This document shows positions 24,441 to 33,800 of a DNA stretch of 64,000 nt, one piece after another; position 1 is the first letter of the stretch, and each line of letters opens with the position of its first letter. The notes beneath the pieces are model-generated. The model was not told the DNA's origin and made no database searches. It saw only the letters and a list, made by a program, of their open reading frames with translations. The stretch comes from CAKSQL01 sp045649415 (GTDB lineage Bacteria; Bacillota; Clostridia; UBA1381), in assembly GCA_045649415.1 (NCBI GenBank), contig JAZRPY010000004.1, positions 1 through 64,000 on the forward strand, written 5' to 3'. The position numbers and the translations under genes are program-made.

Positions 24441-24880
24441 CAGTTTTCCTCCCCATCTTCAATTTCCACAACATAGCCCTCAGCTTTAAAATGACCTGTT
24501 TCAATCCACAGATGCTTGCCCACTTGAAGCTCTTTATTTTTATCGGCTTCGATGGTGATTAAATAGTCATATTTATTAGGAACGGTGGTTTTAATAAGCT
24601 TGCCTGTTTTTATATCAGTTCCTGTTGTTGCTGCAGGCATTGCTTCAAAGCTAACTATTTTCCCAAGCTCAGTATTCTGAGTTCCGTCATAAACAACATC
24701 ACCTTCCACAATATAATCCGAAAGGCTCTCCTTCACCTTTGTGACTTCAAAAACAATGGTTTTTGTGTCCTCTATCTCCTTGGTTGTAAATTGCTTCACA
24801 AAGTATGTTCCAAAAACTGCAACGCATAAAATAACAAGCACAATCAATGCATCTATAATATTAAATCGTTTTTTGCTCAT
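24440..24880 (-). CDS. DUF4330-like protein
   Basis: A 146-residue protein with one N-terminal helix (FNIIDALIVLVILCVAVFGT) and a beta-rich outer domain, built like the following DUF4330 protein and probably arisen by duplication. Its start overlaps the glycosyltransferase stop by four bases. No catalytic motif is visible. Confidence 0.65.
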   Translation of the reverse strand: MSKKRFNIIDALIVLVILCVAVFGTYFVKQFTTKEIEDTKTIVFEVTKVKESLSDYIVEGDVVYDGTQNTELGKIVSFEAMPAATTGTDIKTGKLIKTTVPNKYDYLITIEADKNKELQVGKHLWIETGHFKAEGYVVEIEDGEEN

Positions 24881-25986
24881 TTTCTCACCATTTCTCCCTT
24901 CATTTCAACATATATATCCTCAATCGCTCTTGCCATACTCTCTACCATAAACTTATCGGCAACAATTTTTTCTCCGTTTTTACCCATCGCCTCTCTTATA
25001 TCGGGGCGTTGGATAAACCTCACGATTGCCATAGTTAAGTTAACAACATCATCAGTGCCTACAAGAATACCATTTTTCATATTCTCCACCACTTCCTCAG
25101 GTCCACCCGACATTGTTGCAATAACAGGCTTGCCGATGCTCATCGCCTCTATCAAGGAAATACTCAATGCCTCTTTTATAGAGGTGAGAACATGGATGTC
25201 TATCACATTCATAATATCATTCACATTATCGATATAACCTGTGAAAATCACCTTATTTTCAATTCCGTCATCAATCGCCTTTTTCTTCAAATCGTCCATA
25301 AGGCTTCCCTCACCCACTATCATAAACATAGCCTCAGGGCAAATCGTGGCAACTGCCTTTGCAGCTTCCAAGAACATATAGTGATTTTTAACGGGCTCGA
25401 GTCTTGCAACAACACCAACAATGGTTTTGTCCTGACTAATGCCATATCTTCGTCTTATAAACTCTTTTTCAGTATTGGTGATTTTCTTCAGTGGCTTTAT
25501 TCCATTATACACCATCCCAAGCTTATCCTCTTTAATTCCATCAAGCCTTAGATTTTCGCACACTGCCTCTGATACCCCTATCACCCTGTCACTCAAAAGG
25601 TTGTTTATAAATCCATATACTCCTGTTTTTATAAAACTTTTTTTATCCTCTAAGCAATGTCTTGTGTTAACAACCAAAATCTTATTGATTTTTGCAGCTA
25701 TTCTTGCCGACAAGCTTGCATGGGTATGAACAATATCAGGCTCAAGCTCCTTAAATATTTTATTAAGGCTTTTAATTCCCGACACAGAAAAGGAGCAGTC
25801 CTCTATTCCTTCTGCCTCTATTACATTAACTCCTGCTTCCTTAACTTTTTCCTTCAGCTTTGATGACATTGGCAACACCACTGTCATTTCTATTTTTTCC
25901 CGGTCATAGCTTTTTAAGAAATTCAAAAGCCATATCCCTGCACCACCGATATTGGTATCGGTAACAACCTGAGCTACCTTTATCAT
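24877..25986 (-). CDS. Glycosyltransferase family 4
   Basis: A 369-residue GT-B enzyme that adds a sugar from a nucleotide-sugar donor. It has GGAGIWLLNFL near the N-terminus, DIVHTHASLSA, and the donor-site E-x7-E pattern in EALSISLIEAMSIGKPVIA. There is no membrane helix. It overlaps both neighbours (25983-25986 and 24877-24880). In this operon it should build a surface or secondary wall polysaccharide; donor and acceptor are unknown. Confidence 0.88.
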   Translation of the reverse strand: MIKVAQVVTDTNIGGAGIWLLNFLKSYDREKIEMTVVLPMSSKLKEKVKEAGVNVIEAEGIEDCSFSVSGIKSLNKIFKELEPDIVHTHASLSARIAAKINKILVVNTRHCLEDKKSFIKTGVYGFINNLLSDRVIGVSEAVCENLRLDGIKEDKLGMVYNGIKPLKKITNTEKEFIRRRYGISQDKTIVGVVARLEPVKNHYMFLEAAKAVATICPEAMFMIVGEGSLMDDLKKKAIDDGIENKVIFTGYIDNVNDIMNVIDIHVLTSIKEALSISLIEAMSIGKPVIATMSGGPEEVVENMKNGILVGTDDVVNLTMAIVRFIQRPDIREAMGKNGEKIVADKFMVESMARAIEDIYVEMKGEMVRK

Positions 25987-27857
25987 TTGATTACATCCTT
26001 TCTTTGTATCCCTTCATCCGAGATCATAACTCCCGATTGAAGAATTCCCAAATATACCCAGAACAACAAAATCATTCTATAGTTATACCAAAGATTTTCG
26101 GCAACACCTTGGAACAAGTATCCCAAAAACGCTCCCGACATCGCCAACAGGATATTTTTAACAAGGGAATCTTTCTCCTTTACAGAGAAGATTTTTATAA
26201 ACCCTGTCAAAACAATTCCAATATATACAAAAATTCCCATTATTCCTAAATCAACTATCCATTGCATATAGAAATTATGCGAATGAAGCGCAAACTCTGC
26301 ACCACCCAATGCATATCTTGGATACACACTCAAAAATGCATCCGAGCCTAAGCCGATACCTGTTAACCAGAAATCCTTAATCATACGCATTGAGCCTGTC
26401 CAGATTGCCACTCTGTATGCAGTTGATGAATCATTCACATTTCCAATACTTGTTATTCTGTCTATAATTGATGCAGGTAACACAGAGGGTGCAAGTAAAA
26501 GTCCTGCAATACAAATGCAAAGCCAACGCCTGTCCTTCAAAATTATAAAGAACACAATTCCCAAAAGTGTACCAATCCATGCTCCTCTTGACCATGTGTA
26601 GATAAGGCACAAAAACATTATAAAACAACCAATTGTGTATAGTGCTTTTTTAAATGCACCCTTCATTTTAATAAGGAGTCCAACTGCTATCGGAAGCAGC
26701 ATTATAAAATATTGACCAAGTACATTGGGATTATCAAGGGTTGCATAAACCCTTTTTTTGATTTCGGTGAACATTTCACCATCCACCCAACTATTCTCGG
26801 TAGTTACCAAAAAGAAATTCTGATAAATTCCATACAACGCCACCCCGAAGGCTGCTACCACAAAAGCAATCACAAGTGCAGTCCATTGGGGACGGGTTTT
26901 TATCACATTTACAACCAACACATAGGCAATTGTGAAGATAATATATATCATAAGCACAGGCACGCTTCCTCTCACATTCACGCCTGTGAAGGTTGCATAG
27001 CACAAAAGTCCCATAAATACTAAAATCCAGGGTTGGAATGGTGTTGACACATACTCTCCCTTTTTATCGTACAAAAGGTGGAGAATAAAAGACACAAATG
27101 TCAGCATAACAAGTCCTGCCAATGCCATCGTGGGTAGAATTGCAGATAATGGAACAAACAAGAATACACCGATTTGAGTTTTCCATAATATCAAAACAAC
27201 AAGCTTTGCCAATAAAACTCCAACAAGCACCTCACTTGTGCCAACATATGCAGATATAACGCCAAATATTAGTGCCACAATTGAAATGAGCCACACTCCA
27301 CTTAGTCGAACAGGCTCTTTTTTTATAACAGGCTCATTATAGGCTATCATTTCCTTGAAAAAAACAATTACTCTGCTGCTCTCCGATAGCTGATTTATTG
27401 AGCTTTTGGTTAAGGCAAAATAACCACCAACAACCAACATCAAAGCACCAATTCCCAAATCAATTATATGCTTGAGCTTTGAAAAGACCATAAGTCCAAC
27501 TATAATACCAATGCCCAAAAAGGCAAGCATTATTCCATAGTCCCTTAAAGATATATCTCCCATTTGGGACAAAAGAGTAAGTATTTTACTATTATTCCTT
27601 CTATTTTTAATTCTTTCCTCATGCCTATGATAGAACTCTCTGGATAGCTTAAAAGGTCCACGAACTATCTTTGCACTTTTACTTTTATTCCACATATTTC
27701 CGTTTGAAAAGTGGTTTTTGAAAAAATTTACTATAATACTATTTTCTGATCTACCTTTAAAAAAGCCAAATATATTCTGCATAATTTTTTCAAAAATACT
27801 ATTGTCATAGCAATTCACTATCCATTGAAAAATTGTTGTAAATATGTTTTTTGTCAT
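25983..27857 (-). CDS. O-antigen ligase/polymerase-like membrane protein
   Basis: A 624-residue protein with a roughly 100-residue cytoplasmic N-terminal part and then about 12 membrane helices. The Wzy/WaaL-type region shows TWSRGAWIGTLLG and, later, LHSHNFYMQWIVDLG in the large outer loop, where the conserved His lies. Members polymerise or ligate lipid-linked glycans. The long N-terminal extension is typical of clostridial versions rather than of Gram-negative WaaL. Confidence 0.85.
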   Translation of the reverse strand: MTKNIFTTIFQWIVNCYDNSIFEKIMQNIFGFFKGRSENSIIVNFFKNHFSNGNMWNKSKSAKIVRGPFKLSREFYHRHEERIKNRRNNSKILTLLSQMGDISLRDYGIMLAFLGIGIIVGLMVFSKLKHIIDLGIGALMLVVGGYFALTKSSINQLSESSRVIVFFKEMIAYNEPVIKKEPVRLSGVWLISIVALIFGVISAYVGTSEVLVGVLLAKLVVLILWKTQIGVFLFVPLSAILPTMALAGLVMLTFVSFILHLLYDKKGEYVSTPFQPWILVFMGLLCYATFTGVNVRGSVPVLMIYIIFTIAYVLVVNVIKTRPQWTALVIAFVVAAFGVALYGIYQNFFLVTTENSWVDGEMFTEIKKRVYATLDNPNVLGQYFIMLLPIAVGLLIKMKGAFKKALYTIGCFIMFLCLIYTWSRGAWIGTLLGIVFFIILKDRRWLCICIAGLLLAPSVLPASIIDRITSIGNVNDSSTAYRVAIWTGSMRMIKDFWLTGIGLGSDAFLSVYPRYALGGAEFALHSHNFYMQWIVDLGIMGIFVYIGIVLTGFIKIFSVKEKDSLVKNILLAMSGAFLGYLFQGVAENLWYNYRMILLFWVYLGILQSGVMISDEGIQRKDVIK

Positions 27858-27866
27858 TTCTTTTAA

Positions 27867-29414
27867 TCATCCCCTTTTGGAAGGTCTGTTATCTTTAATG
27901 ATTTTGATAATATCCGATTCCTTTAATAATAACACCAATATGATATACACAAAGAGACCTGCTCCTCCACACACCAGTGCAGTTACTATTGAATTTACAA
28001 AGCTAAGTCCTGACCATTCAACCATCAGTCCATAGATTACTGAAACTGTCAATAGCATAATTATAGCCGAAGCACCGAGCTTTACTATATCCCACTTATC
28101 TGTTCTATTAAAGAGTCTGCCTCTTTTCTTTCTCATACAAATAAAATTGAGTGCTGCATTCACAATAGAGCCACCTGCAGTTGCAAGGGCAAGTCCACCA
28201 ATACCGAAACTTGGAGATAAGCCATATGCCAATCCAATATTGAATAGCATACTCAAAAATGCATTCACCATAGGAATTTTTGAGTTCTGCATTGAGAAAA
28301 ATGACTTTGAAAGCACTTCATTTATGGACATTCCAAGCATTCCCACAGAATAGCAGGAAAGTGCTATGGCAGTTTCCTTCACAGCATCAAATTTTCCATG
28401 ACCGTATATTATAGATATAATGGGATTAGAAAGCGCTATGAATACTATCATAATAGGAAGTATCACTATAGTAACTGCCTTTAGTGATGACACCATAATA
28501 GTGTTTGCCTCTTTTGTGTCATCCTTTGAATTTGACCTCGACATTTTCGGGAAAACAAGGTTTGTTACCACAAAGGAGAAAACTCCTGTCATTACTATAT
28601 ATAGCCTGTTTGCATAATTTAAAATAGGAACTGCACCGTCAATTCCCGATGCAATTCTTGTGTTCACCACGGAATACAAGGGTTGTACCCATGTGCTTAT
28701 AAGCATAGGACCTGCTAAAAGCAACGCCCTTTTTATGTCCTCATTCCATATTTTAATGGTGGGCTTCATTTTAAAGCCGAATTTCTTTAAAGACGGAATT
28801 TGCACAAACACCTGTAAGCTCCATGACAATAACATCGCAATCGATAATCCCCACACTCCAAATTTCTTTCCAAAGAGTGGAAAATATAAAATCACTGCCA
28901 CATTGGAGATAAGACTCATAATCGCAGGAATGTTGAATTCACCAAAGGTCTGCAATATTCCCACAAATGAAAACGCAAGTCCTGTGAATATTATCATAGG
29001 AAACATAATTGCCGATAGCTTTGTTGCAAGGTCGTGGGTTTCTAAATTGAATTCAGGAGCAATAAAGCTAATTAACTGACTTCCAAAGACAATTCCCACC
29101 ACCGATATCAATATGCATATAAGCATAATCATAGAAATAAAGCGATTGGCAAACTCCATTGCAGAGCTTTTATCTTTTTTCTCCAATATATCATTAAAAA
29201 TAGGAATGAAGGATGCAGAAATCACTCCTCCTATAACTATATCAAACATAGTCATAGGCAGTTGTGTTGCAGTCAAGTATGCAGTTCCTTCAATGCCTGT
29301 GGAGAAATATGCGGCAATTAGCACCTCTCTTAACAGACCACACGCTTTTGCCATTAAGGTGGCAATTGCCATAAAGCCTGCAGTTTTTATAATGCTTTTT
29401 GTTTTATCTGCCAT
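27867..29414 (-). CDS. murJ: Lipid II flippase MurJ/MviN family
   Basis: A 515-residue protein with 14 membrane helices and the MurJ opening TAGFMAIATLMAKACGLLRE, whose Arg is needed in the central cavity. MurJ flips lipid-linked peptidoglycan precursor. Because it sits in a polysaccharide operon between csaB and the ligase-like gene, it may instead flip a different lipid-linked glycan, or be the main MurJ. It overlaps the end of csaB by 11 bp. Confidence 0.9.
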   Translation of the reverse strand: MADKTKSIIKTAGFMAIATLMAKACGLLREVLIAAYFSTGIEGTAYLTATQLPMTMFDIVIGGVISASFIPIFNDILEKKDKSSAMEFANRFISMIMLICILISVVGIVFGSQLISFIAPEFNLETHDLATKLSAIMFPMIIFTGLAFSFVGILQTFGEFNIPAIMSLISNVAVILYFPLFGKKFGVWGLSIAMLLSWSLQVFVQIPSLKKFGFKMKPTIKIWNEDIKRALLLAGPMLISTWVQPLYSVVNTRIASGIDGAVPILNYANRLYIVMTGVFSFVVTNLVFPKMSRSNSKDDTKEANTIMVSSLKAVTIVILPIMIVFIALSNPIISIIYGHGKFDAVKETAIALSCYSVGMLGMSINEVLSKSFFSMQNSKIPMVNAFLSMLFNIGLAYGLSPSFGIGGLALATAGGSIVNAALNFICMRKKRGRLFNRTDKWDIVKLGASAIIMLLTVSVIYGLMVEWSGLSFVNSIVTALVCGGAGLFVYIILVLLLKESDIIKIIKDNRPSKRG

Positions 29415-30519
29415 TTTTATCTCCCCCCTGTTTATTGGAAAGATTTATGGCATATTCTGCATTCTTCTTTGCTTTTTCCTGAAGCCAGACAAGGTTTTCG
29501 CTCATACGAGCCTTTATATCAGACTCATTTTTTATGCACTCGTCTATCTTTTCTTTCATACCCTCAAATGAAACCTTCTCGGCATCCATATACAAAGGCT
29601 CTTTTATATAATCCATAAAGCCCTTGATTTTCGGGTCATAAACCAAGCCGACAACAGGCACATTTCTGCTTACTGAGTATATGAGAGAATGGAGTCGCAT
29701 ACCAATACATATATCAAAGGAATCCATACACCCAAGCATCTGGGCAATGTCCATTCTCTTTTCTATTATATAGCTATCCTCTGTCATAAGCGACATAATT
29801 TCTTTTGATATTTTATTGTCTATACCATATTGCATTGGCATAAACACTACCTGATACCCATATTCCTTCTTAATATAGTCTGCTAATTTTGCAAGCTCTG
29901 TTTTGAAATTGTCACTCATATTCTTAAAGCTTCTAACAGAGATACAGGCAATTTTTTTATCCGTATCAACCCCTGTTTCCTTCAACAGCTCTTTTCCCTT
30001 TTTAAAGTCATCAAATTCCAATCCGAAGGCAGGGTCTGCAGTTAAAATAATTTCTGGCTTAGTTACTCCTATCTTTTTAAGCTCCATTAAGGAGTCCTTA
30101 TCACGAAGAGTTATTATGTCTGCCTTATTTAAGATTTTCCCTGTTAATGCCATATTTTCCTCACTTAAAGGTCCTATTCCGTTTGCATAAAGCATAATCC
30201 TTTTCCCAAAAAGATTAGCAAGACTAATAATCCCAAGATAATAAAGCAAGGATTTTGTGCTTGTACCATCCTGAATTAAGGTGCCTCCTCCTGACAAAAG
30301 CATTTTAGAGCCAATTATATTGAAAAGAACAGAGAATGGATTTAGCCTGTTCACTGCTTTTATATTATATATTTCTTTGGTTTCCTTGGGATTTTTTGAA
30401 AGAACCTTTAATTTAATATCCTCTTTTTGCTCTTTCAAATCTTTCACAATAGCCATCAGCAGAGCATCATCTCCACTATTTTTAAAGCCATAATATCCGG
30501 AAATCAGAATGTCATTCAC
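29404..30519 (-). CDS. csaB: Polysaccharide pyruvyl transferase CsaB
   Basis: CsaB adds ketal pyruvate from phosphoenolpyruvate to the secondary cell wall polymer, which SLH domains then bind. The 371-residue protein begins DILISGYYGFKNSGDDALLM and has LLSGGGTLIQDGTSTKSLLYY and CIGMRLHSLIYS, all family motifs. The SLH surface protein at 56.7 kb is the logical beneficiary. It is the second gene of the operon. Confidence 0.93.
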   Translation of the reverse strand: MNDILISGYYGFKNSGDDALLMAIVKDLKEQKEDIKLKVLSKNPKETKEIYNIKAVNRLNPFSVLFNIIGSKMLLSGGGTLIQDGTSTKSLLYYLGIISLANLFGKRIMLYANGIGPLSEENMALTGKILNKADIITLRDKDSLMELKKIGVTKPEIILTADPAFGLEFDDFKKGKELLKETGVDTDKKIACISVRSFKNMSDNFKTELAKLADYIKKEYGYQVVFMPMQYGIDNKISKEIMSLMTEDSYIIEKRMDIAQMLGCMDSFDICIGMRLHSLIYSVSRNVPVVGLVYDPKIKGFMDYIKEPLYMDAEKVSFEGMKEKIDECIKNESDIKARMSENLVWLQEKAKKNAEYAINLSNKQGGDKNGR

Positions 30520-30563
30520 TTTTCATCAATCCCTTCTGAATATTCAAAAAAATTTTCTTATGT

Positions 30564-31682
30564 TTATTCCTCAACACTTTTATACACATTCTCGGCATCA
30601 TCTGCCATGCGTGCCACAGAATATTTCTTTTTAATAAATTCTCTTGAATATACAGATAATTTTTCTTTATCCTCATCCCACATACCAAAGAATGCACCGA
30701 TTTCCCTTGCTAATTTATCTGTGGTTGTACCCTCACAGCCTCTGCAACAGAAATTGGTTGAATATGCAAGGTCGGCCTTATCTTCATCAAACAAGCCTAT
30801 ATAACCCTCATTTCCTGCAATTATTGTGGGCTTACCTGCCGCCATCGCCTCAAGTGCCGCCCTTGACACACCCACAAACAAATCTGCAGGTGCAACAAGC
30901 TTATTTATATCAGTTCTTGCACCTGATAAAACAATTGCCTCTCGTTGTAATTTTTCATTGACCTCTGTGGCTTCTTGCTTCACCTTTTCAAAGTCGTTTC
31001 CATCACCCACAATCAACACCTTCAGGTTGTCAATCACATTGTCAAGCTCAGGAATTGCCTCAATAAGCTTGTGTGCTGCAAGACTTCTGTCCTCATCCAT
31101 TCGGCTCACATAAACAATGACCTTGTCCTCCTCGGTGATGCCAAATTCTTTTTTTATTTCACTATCGTCTGTATCGGGAGAAAATGCCTCTGTGTCAATT
31201 CCATTTATAGTAACGGTTATATTCTCCTCAGGAGTTTTATAGTTATCCATAAGATATTTTTTAATATCCTCACTAACTGCAATAGTTCTTTCTCCCCAAT
31301 CAGTGATATACTTCAATCCATAGCCTGTGTTGAACACCCAATGTGCAGTAGTCACAAATTTAAAGCTTTTCATTTTCTTGTGGATTTTTCCTGCAATAAA
31401 TGACGGTATTCTTGCATGGGAGTGAACTATATCAATCTTTTCATCCTCAATAATCTTCTTAATAAGGGAAAATGCCCTTAAAACATTATTGGGGTTTTTG
31501 TTCTGCAATGGCACATTGTAGTGCTTTATCCCTGCCCTTTCAAGCTCATCCTCAAACACTCCACCATTAGAGGCAACTATAATATTATATCCCCTCTTTT
31601 TAAGTTCCTTGGAAAGCTCAACCACATGAGTTTCTGCTCCACCTATATCAAGTTTCATCAATAACATTAAAATATTTTTCAT
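30564..31682 (-). CDS. Glycosyltransferase family 4
   Basis: The first gene of the surface operon, about 372 residues. It has the GT4 motifs LDIGGAETHVVELSKELKKR, DIVHSHARIPSF and SRAALEAMAAGKPTI. The C-terminal third contains an unusual Cys pair in NFCCRGCEG. I chose ATG 31682 because homologous proteins start there and AAGGAGC lies upstream, although the 16-base spacing is long; a longer N-terminus of up to 21 residues is possible. Confidence 0.87.
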   Translation of the reverse strand: MKNILMLLMKLDIGGAETHVVELSKELKKRGYNIIVASNGGVFEDELERAGIKHYNVPLQNKNPNNVLRAFSLIKKIIEDEKIDIVHSHARIPSFIAGKIHKKMKSFKFVTTAHWVFNTGYGLKYITDWGERTIAVSEDIKKYLMDNYKTPEENITVTINGIDTEAFSPDTDDSEIKKEFGITEEDKVIVYVSRMDEDRSLAAHKLIEAIPELDNVIDNLKVLIVGDGNDFEKVKQEATEVNEKLQREAIVLSGARTDINKLVAPADLFVGVSRAALEAMAAGKPTIIAGNEGYIGLFDEDKADLAYSTNFCCRGCEGTTTDKLAREIGAFFGMWDEDKEKLSVYSREFIKKKYSVARMADDAENVYKSVEE

Positions 31683-31736
31683 ATCTGTTTTTATTTTGCT
31701 CCTTTTTATATTTTTGGACATACATATGTATAATAT

Positions 31737-31765
31737 ATTATACAATATATAGTAAAAAATAGCAA
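31737..31765 (-). promoter_or_regulatory. Promoter of the cell-surface operon
   Basis: TTGCTA (31760-31765) and TATAAT (31737-31742) on the - strand with a 17-bp spacer, about 55 bases ahead of the first glycosyltransferase. No other strong promoter is apparent down to 23.9 kb. Confidence 0.7.
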
Positions 31766-31832
31766 GAGTAATTACAATATTTATACTTAGTATCTTCCAT
31801 ATTTTTTATTTTCTCTCCCACAAAAGAAAATA

Positions 31833-31861
31833 TTGTAAAATGCTATAAAATATGCTATACT
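31833..31861 (+). promoter_or_regulatory. Promoter for the VanZ-cls-rsmF operon
   Basis: TTGTAA (31833-31838) and TATACT (31856-31861) are 17 bp apart, about 37 bases ahead of the start codon. Confidence 0.65.
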
Positions 31862-31897
31862 AAATATATCTATTTATTGAAAAGGAGATATGATAAA

Positions 31898-32353
31898 ATG
31901 AAGCCAAAATCCTTTATATTTGGATTACTTAGCGTTCTCACAACTCTTTTTATATTTTATAATTCCTCCCTTGTTGCGTCAGAATCCTCAAGAAACAGTG
32001 GAGTGATTGTTACATTCATATTGGAAAAGCTTGCTTGTTTTGGCATAGATATTGACCGACATATAATGACGGTCATTGTTAGGAAATCGGCACATACAAT
32101 AGAATTTTTCATACAAGGCTTATTTATGGGGTTGTCCTATTATTTTTCAAAAAACTATTATCCAAGCAAAATTATAAACATTTTATTTTTGGGACTTTTA
32201 ACTGCCGCAACTGACGAGCTTATTCAAGGCTTTGTCCCCGGTAGAGGTGCAATGGTATCGGATATATTTATTGATTATATAGGTACAATTCTTGCAATCT
32301 GCTTTGTATATGTTATATTCCGACTCAAAAGAAGATCCAGAAGGAAGGAATGA
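31898..32353 (+). CDS. VanZ-like family membrane protein
   Basis: A 151-residue protein with about four membrane helices. It carries the VanZ-family motifs RKSAHTIEFFIQG, ATDELIQGFVPGRGA and SDIFIDYIGT, whose conserved acidic and basic residues line the membrane. VanZ proteins can raise teicoplanin tolerance, but most members have no known role. ATG 31898 follows AAGGAGA; an in-frame TTG farther upstream is less likely. It is 8 bp ahead of cls. Confidence 0.85.
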   Translation: MKPKSFIFGLLSVLTTLFIFYNSSLVASESSRNSGVIVTFILEKLACFGIDIDRHIMTVIVRKSAHTIEFFIQGLFMGLSYYFSKNYYPSKIINILFLGLLTAATDELIQGFVPGRGAMVSDIFIDYIGTILAICFVYVIFRLKRRSRRKE

Positions 32354-32361
32354 TTTTTTAA

Positions 32362-33789
32362 ATGACTATGTTGGATATTGTAGCAATCAGCTACATAATA
32401 AACCTTATACTTGTGATTGCAATTGTATTTTTCCAACGCCGTGATCCTGCAGTGTCGGTGGCATGGGTATTTTGCTTTTTAACTTTACCCGTTATAAGTC
32501 TAATCGTCTTTTTGATTTTTGGTTGTGGCTTAAAAACAAGAACTAGGAAAAAGTATGTGCAAAAGCAGACACTGAATAATTATGTTCTCTCTACTTTTTT
32601 AAAGAATGAGGGTGTAACTCCCATTGAATCGAAAGAGATTGAAAAGCACTATAACCTTTACAGTTATCTTGAAAATGCAGCAGAAAGCACCTGCACAGGA
32701 AACAACAATGTAGAAATTATAACTGACGGCAAGGAAAAATTTGAAAAGCTTTTAAAGGATATTGAGAATGCAAAAGAATCTATAAATATGCTATATTTCA
32801 TTATCCATAACGACAAAATCGGGCATAGAATTATAGATTTGCTCACAAAAAAAGCCAATGAGGGTGTTGAGGTAAGACTCTTGTATGATGGCTTTGGCTC
32901 ACTTTTTACCCCACACAAAAGCTTTGAAAAACTAAGAAAAGCAAAAAATGGCCATGTTGCAGAATTTTTTCCTGTGAGGCTCTTTTCCTTTTCTAAACTC
33001 AACCACAGAAATCACAGAAAAATTGTTGTGATTGACGGGAAATTGGCATATCTCGGTGGTATGAATATAGGCGACGAATATATGAGTGAAAAAAAATTAG
33101 TATGGCGTGACACTCATATGCGAATCACAGGCAGTGCAGTTAATGATATTCAAAAATATTTTGCACTTGATTGGGAATTTTCAACAGGAGAAAGGCTTAT
33201 CAAAAGATTTCCTGCCTTCTTCCCCACAATCTACAACGACGGAGATATTCCGATGCAGATTGTGGCAAGTGGCCCCGACTCTAAAGCAGATGAAATTAAA
33301 TCAGGAATGATTAAAATGATAAATAATGCACGGGAGTCTGTGTATATCCAGACTCCTTACTTTGTTCCTGATAAGTCGTTTTTAGATGCAGTTGTATCTG
33401 CTGCACAGGCAGGAGTTGATGTAAGGGTGATGATTCCAAAAACTCCTGACAAGATATATGTGTACTACACCACTCTATCTTATATGGGTGAGCTTTTAGA
33501 GGCAGGAGCACGAGTTTTTCTGTACCCTGGCTTTATTCACTCAAAAAGCATTGTGGTTGATGACGAAATAGCAACTATAGGTACTACCAACATTGATATC
33601 AGGAGCTTTCAGCTTCATTTTGAAATCAATGCTTTTATGTATAGCAAAAAGTTGGCAGCTGACTGTAAAAAAATATTTAACGACGATGAAATTCTATGCA
33701 AGGAAATGACTCTTGAAATGTACAAAAAACGGAGTGTGAAAGAGGTTATGCTTGAAGGCTTCTTCAGGCTTTTCTCACCAATTATGTAA
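32362..33789 (+). CDS. cls: Cardiolipin synthase
   Basis: It joins two phosphatidylglycerols into cardiolipin at the membrane. The 475-residue protein has two N-terminal membrane helices and two phospholipase-D HKD motifs: HRNHRKIVVIDGKLAYLGG and HSKSIVVDDEIATIGTTN. Length and layout match ClsA-type enzymes of Firmicutes. It lies between the VanZ-like gene and the rRNA methyltransferase, all close together. Confidence 0.95.
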   Translation: MTMLDIVAISYIINLILVIAIVFFQRRDPAVSVAWVFCFLTLPVISLIVFLIFGCGLKTRTRKKYVQKQTLNNYVLSTFLKNEGVTPIESKEIEKHYNLYSYLENAAESTCTGNNNVEIITDGKEKFEKLLKDIENAKESINMLYFIIHNDKIGHRIIDLLTKKANEGVEVRLLYDGFGSLFTPHKSFEKLRKAKNGHVAEFFPVRLFSFSKLNHRNHRKIVVIDGKLAYLGGMNIGDEYMSEKKLVWRDTHMRITGSAVNDIQKYFALDWEFSTGERLIKRFPAFFPTIYNDGDIPMQIVASGPDSKADEIKSGMIKMINNARESVYIQTPYFVPDKSFLDAVVSAAQAGVDVRVMIPKTPDKIYVYYTTLSYMGELLEAGARVFLYPGFIHSKSIVVDDEIATIGTTNIDIRSFQLHFEINAFMYSKKLAADCKKIFNDDEILCKEMTLEMYKKRSVKEVMLEGFFRLFSPIM

Positions 33790-33800
33790 GGGAGAACTAT

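Noticed and set aside
28660..29571. Two long + strand ORFs over murJ
   Set aside because: They are antisense shadows of a conserved membrane protein gene and lack ribosome sites.
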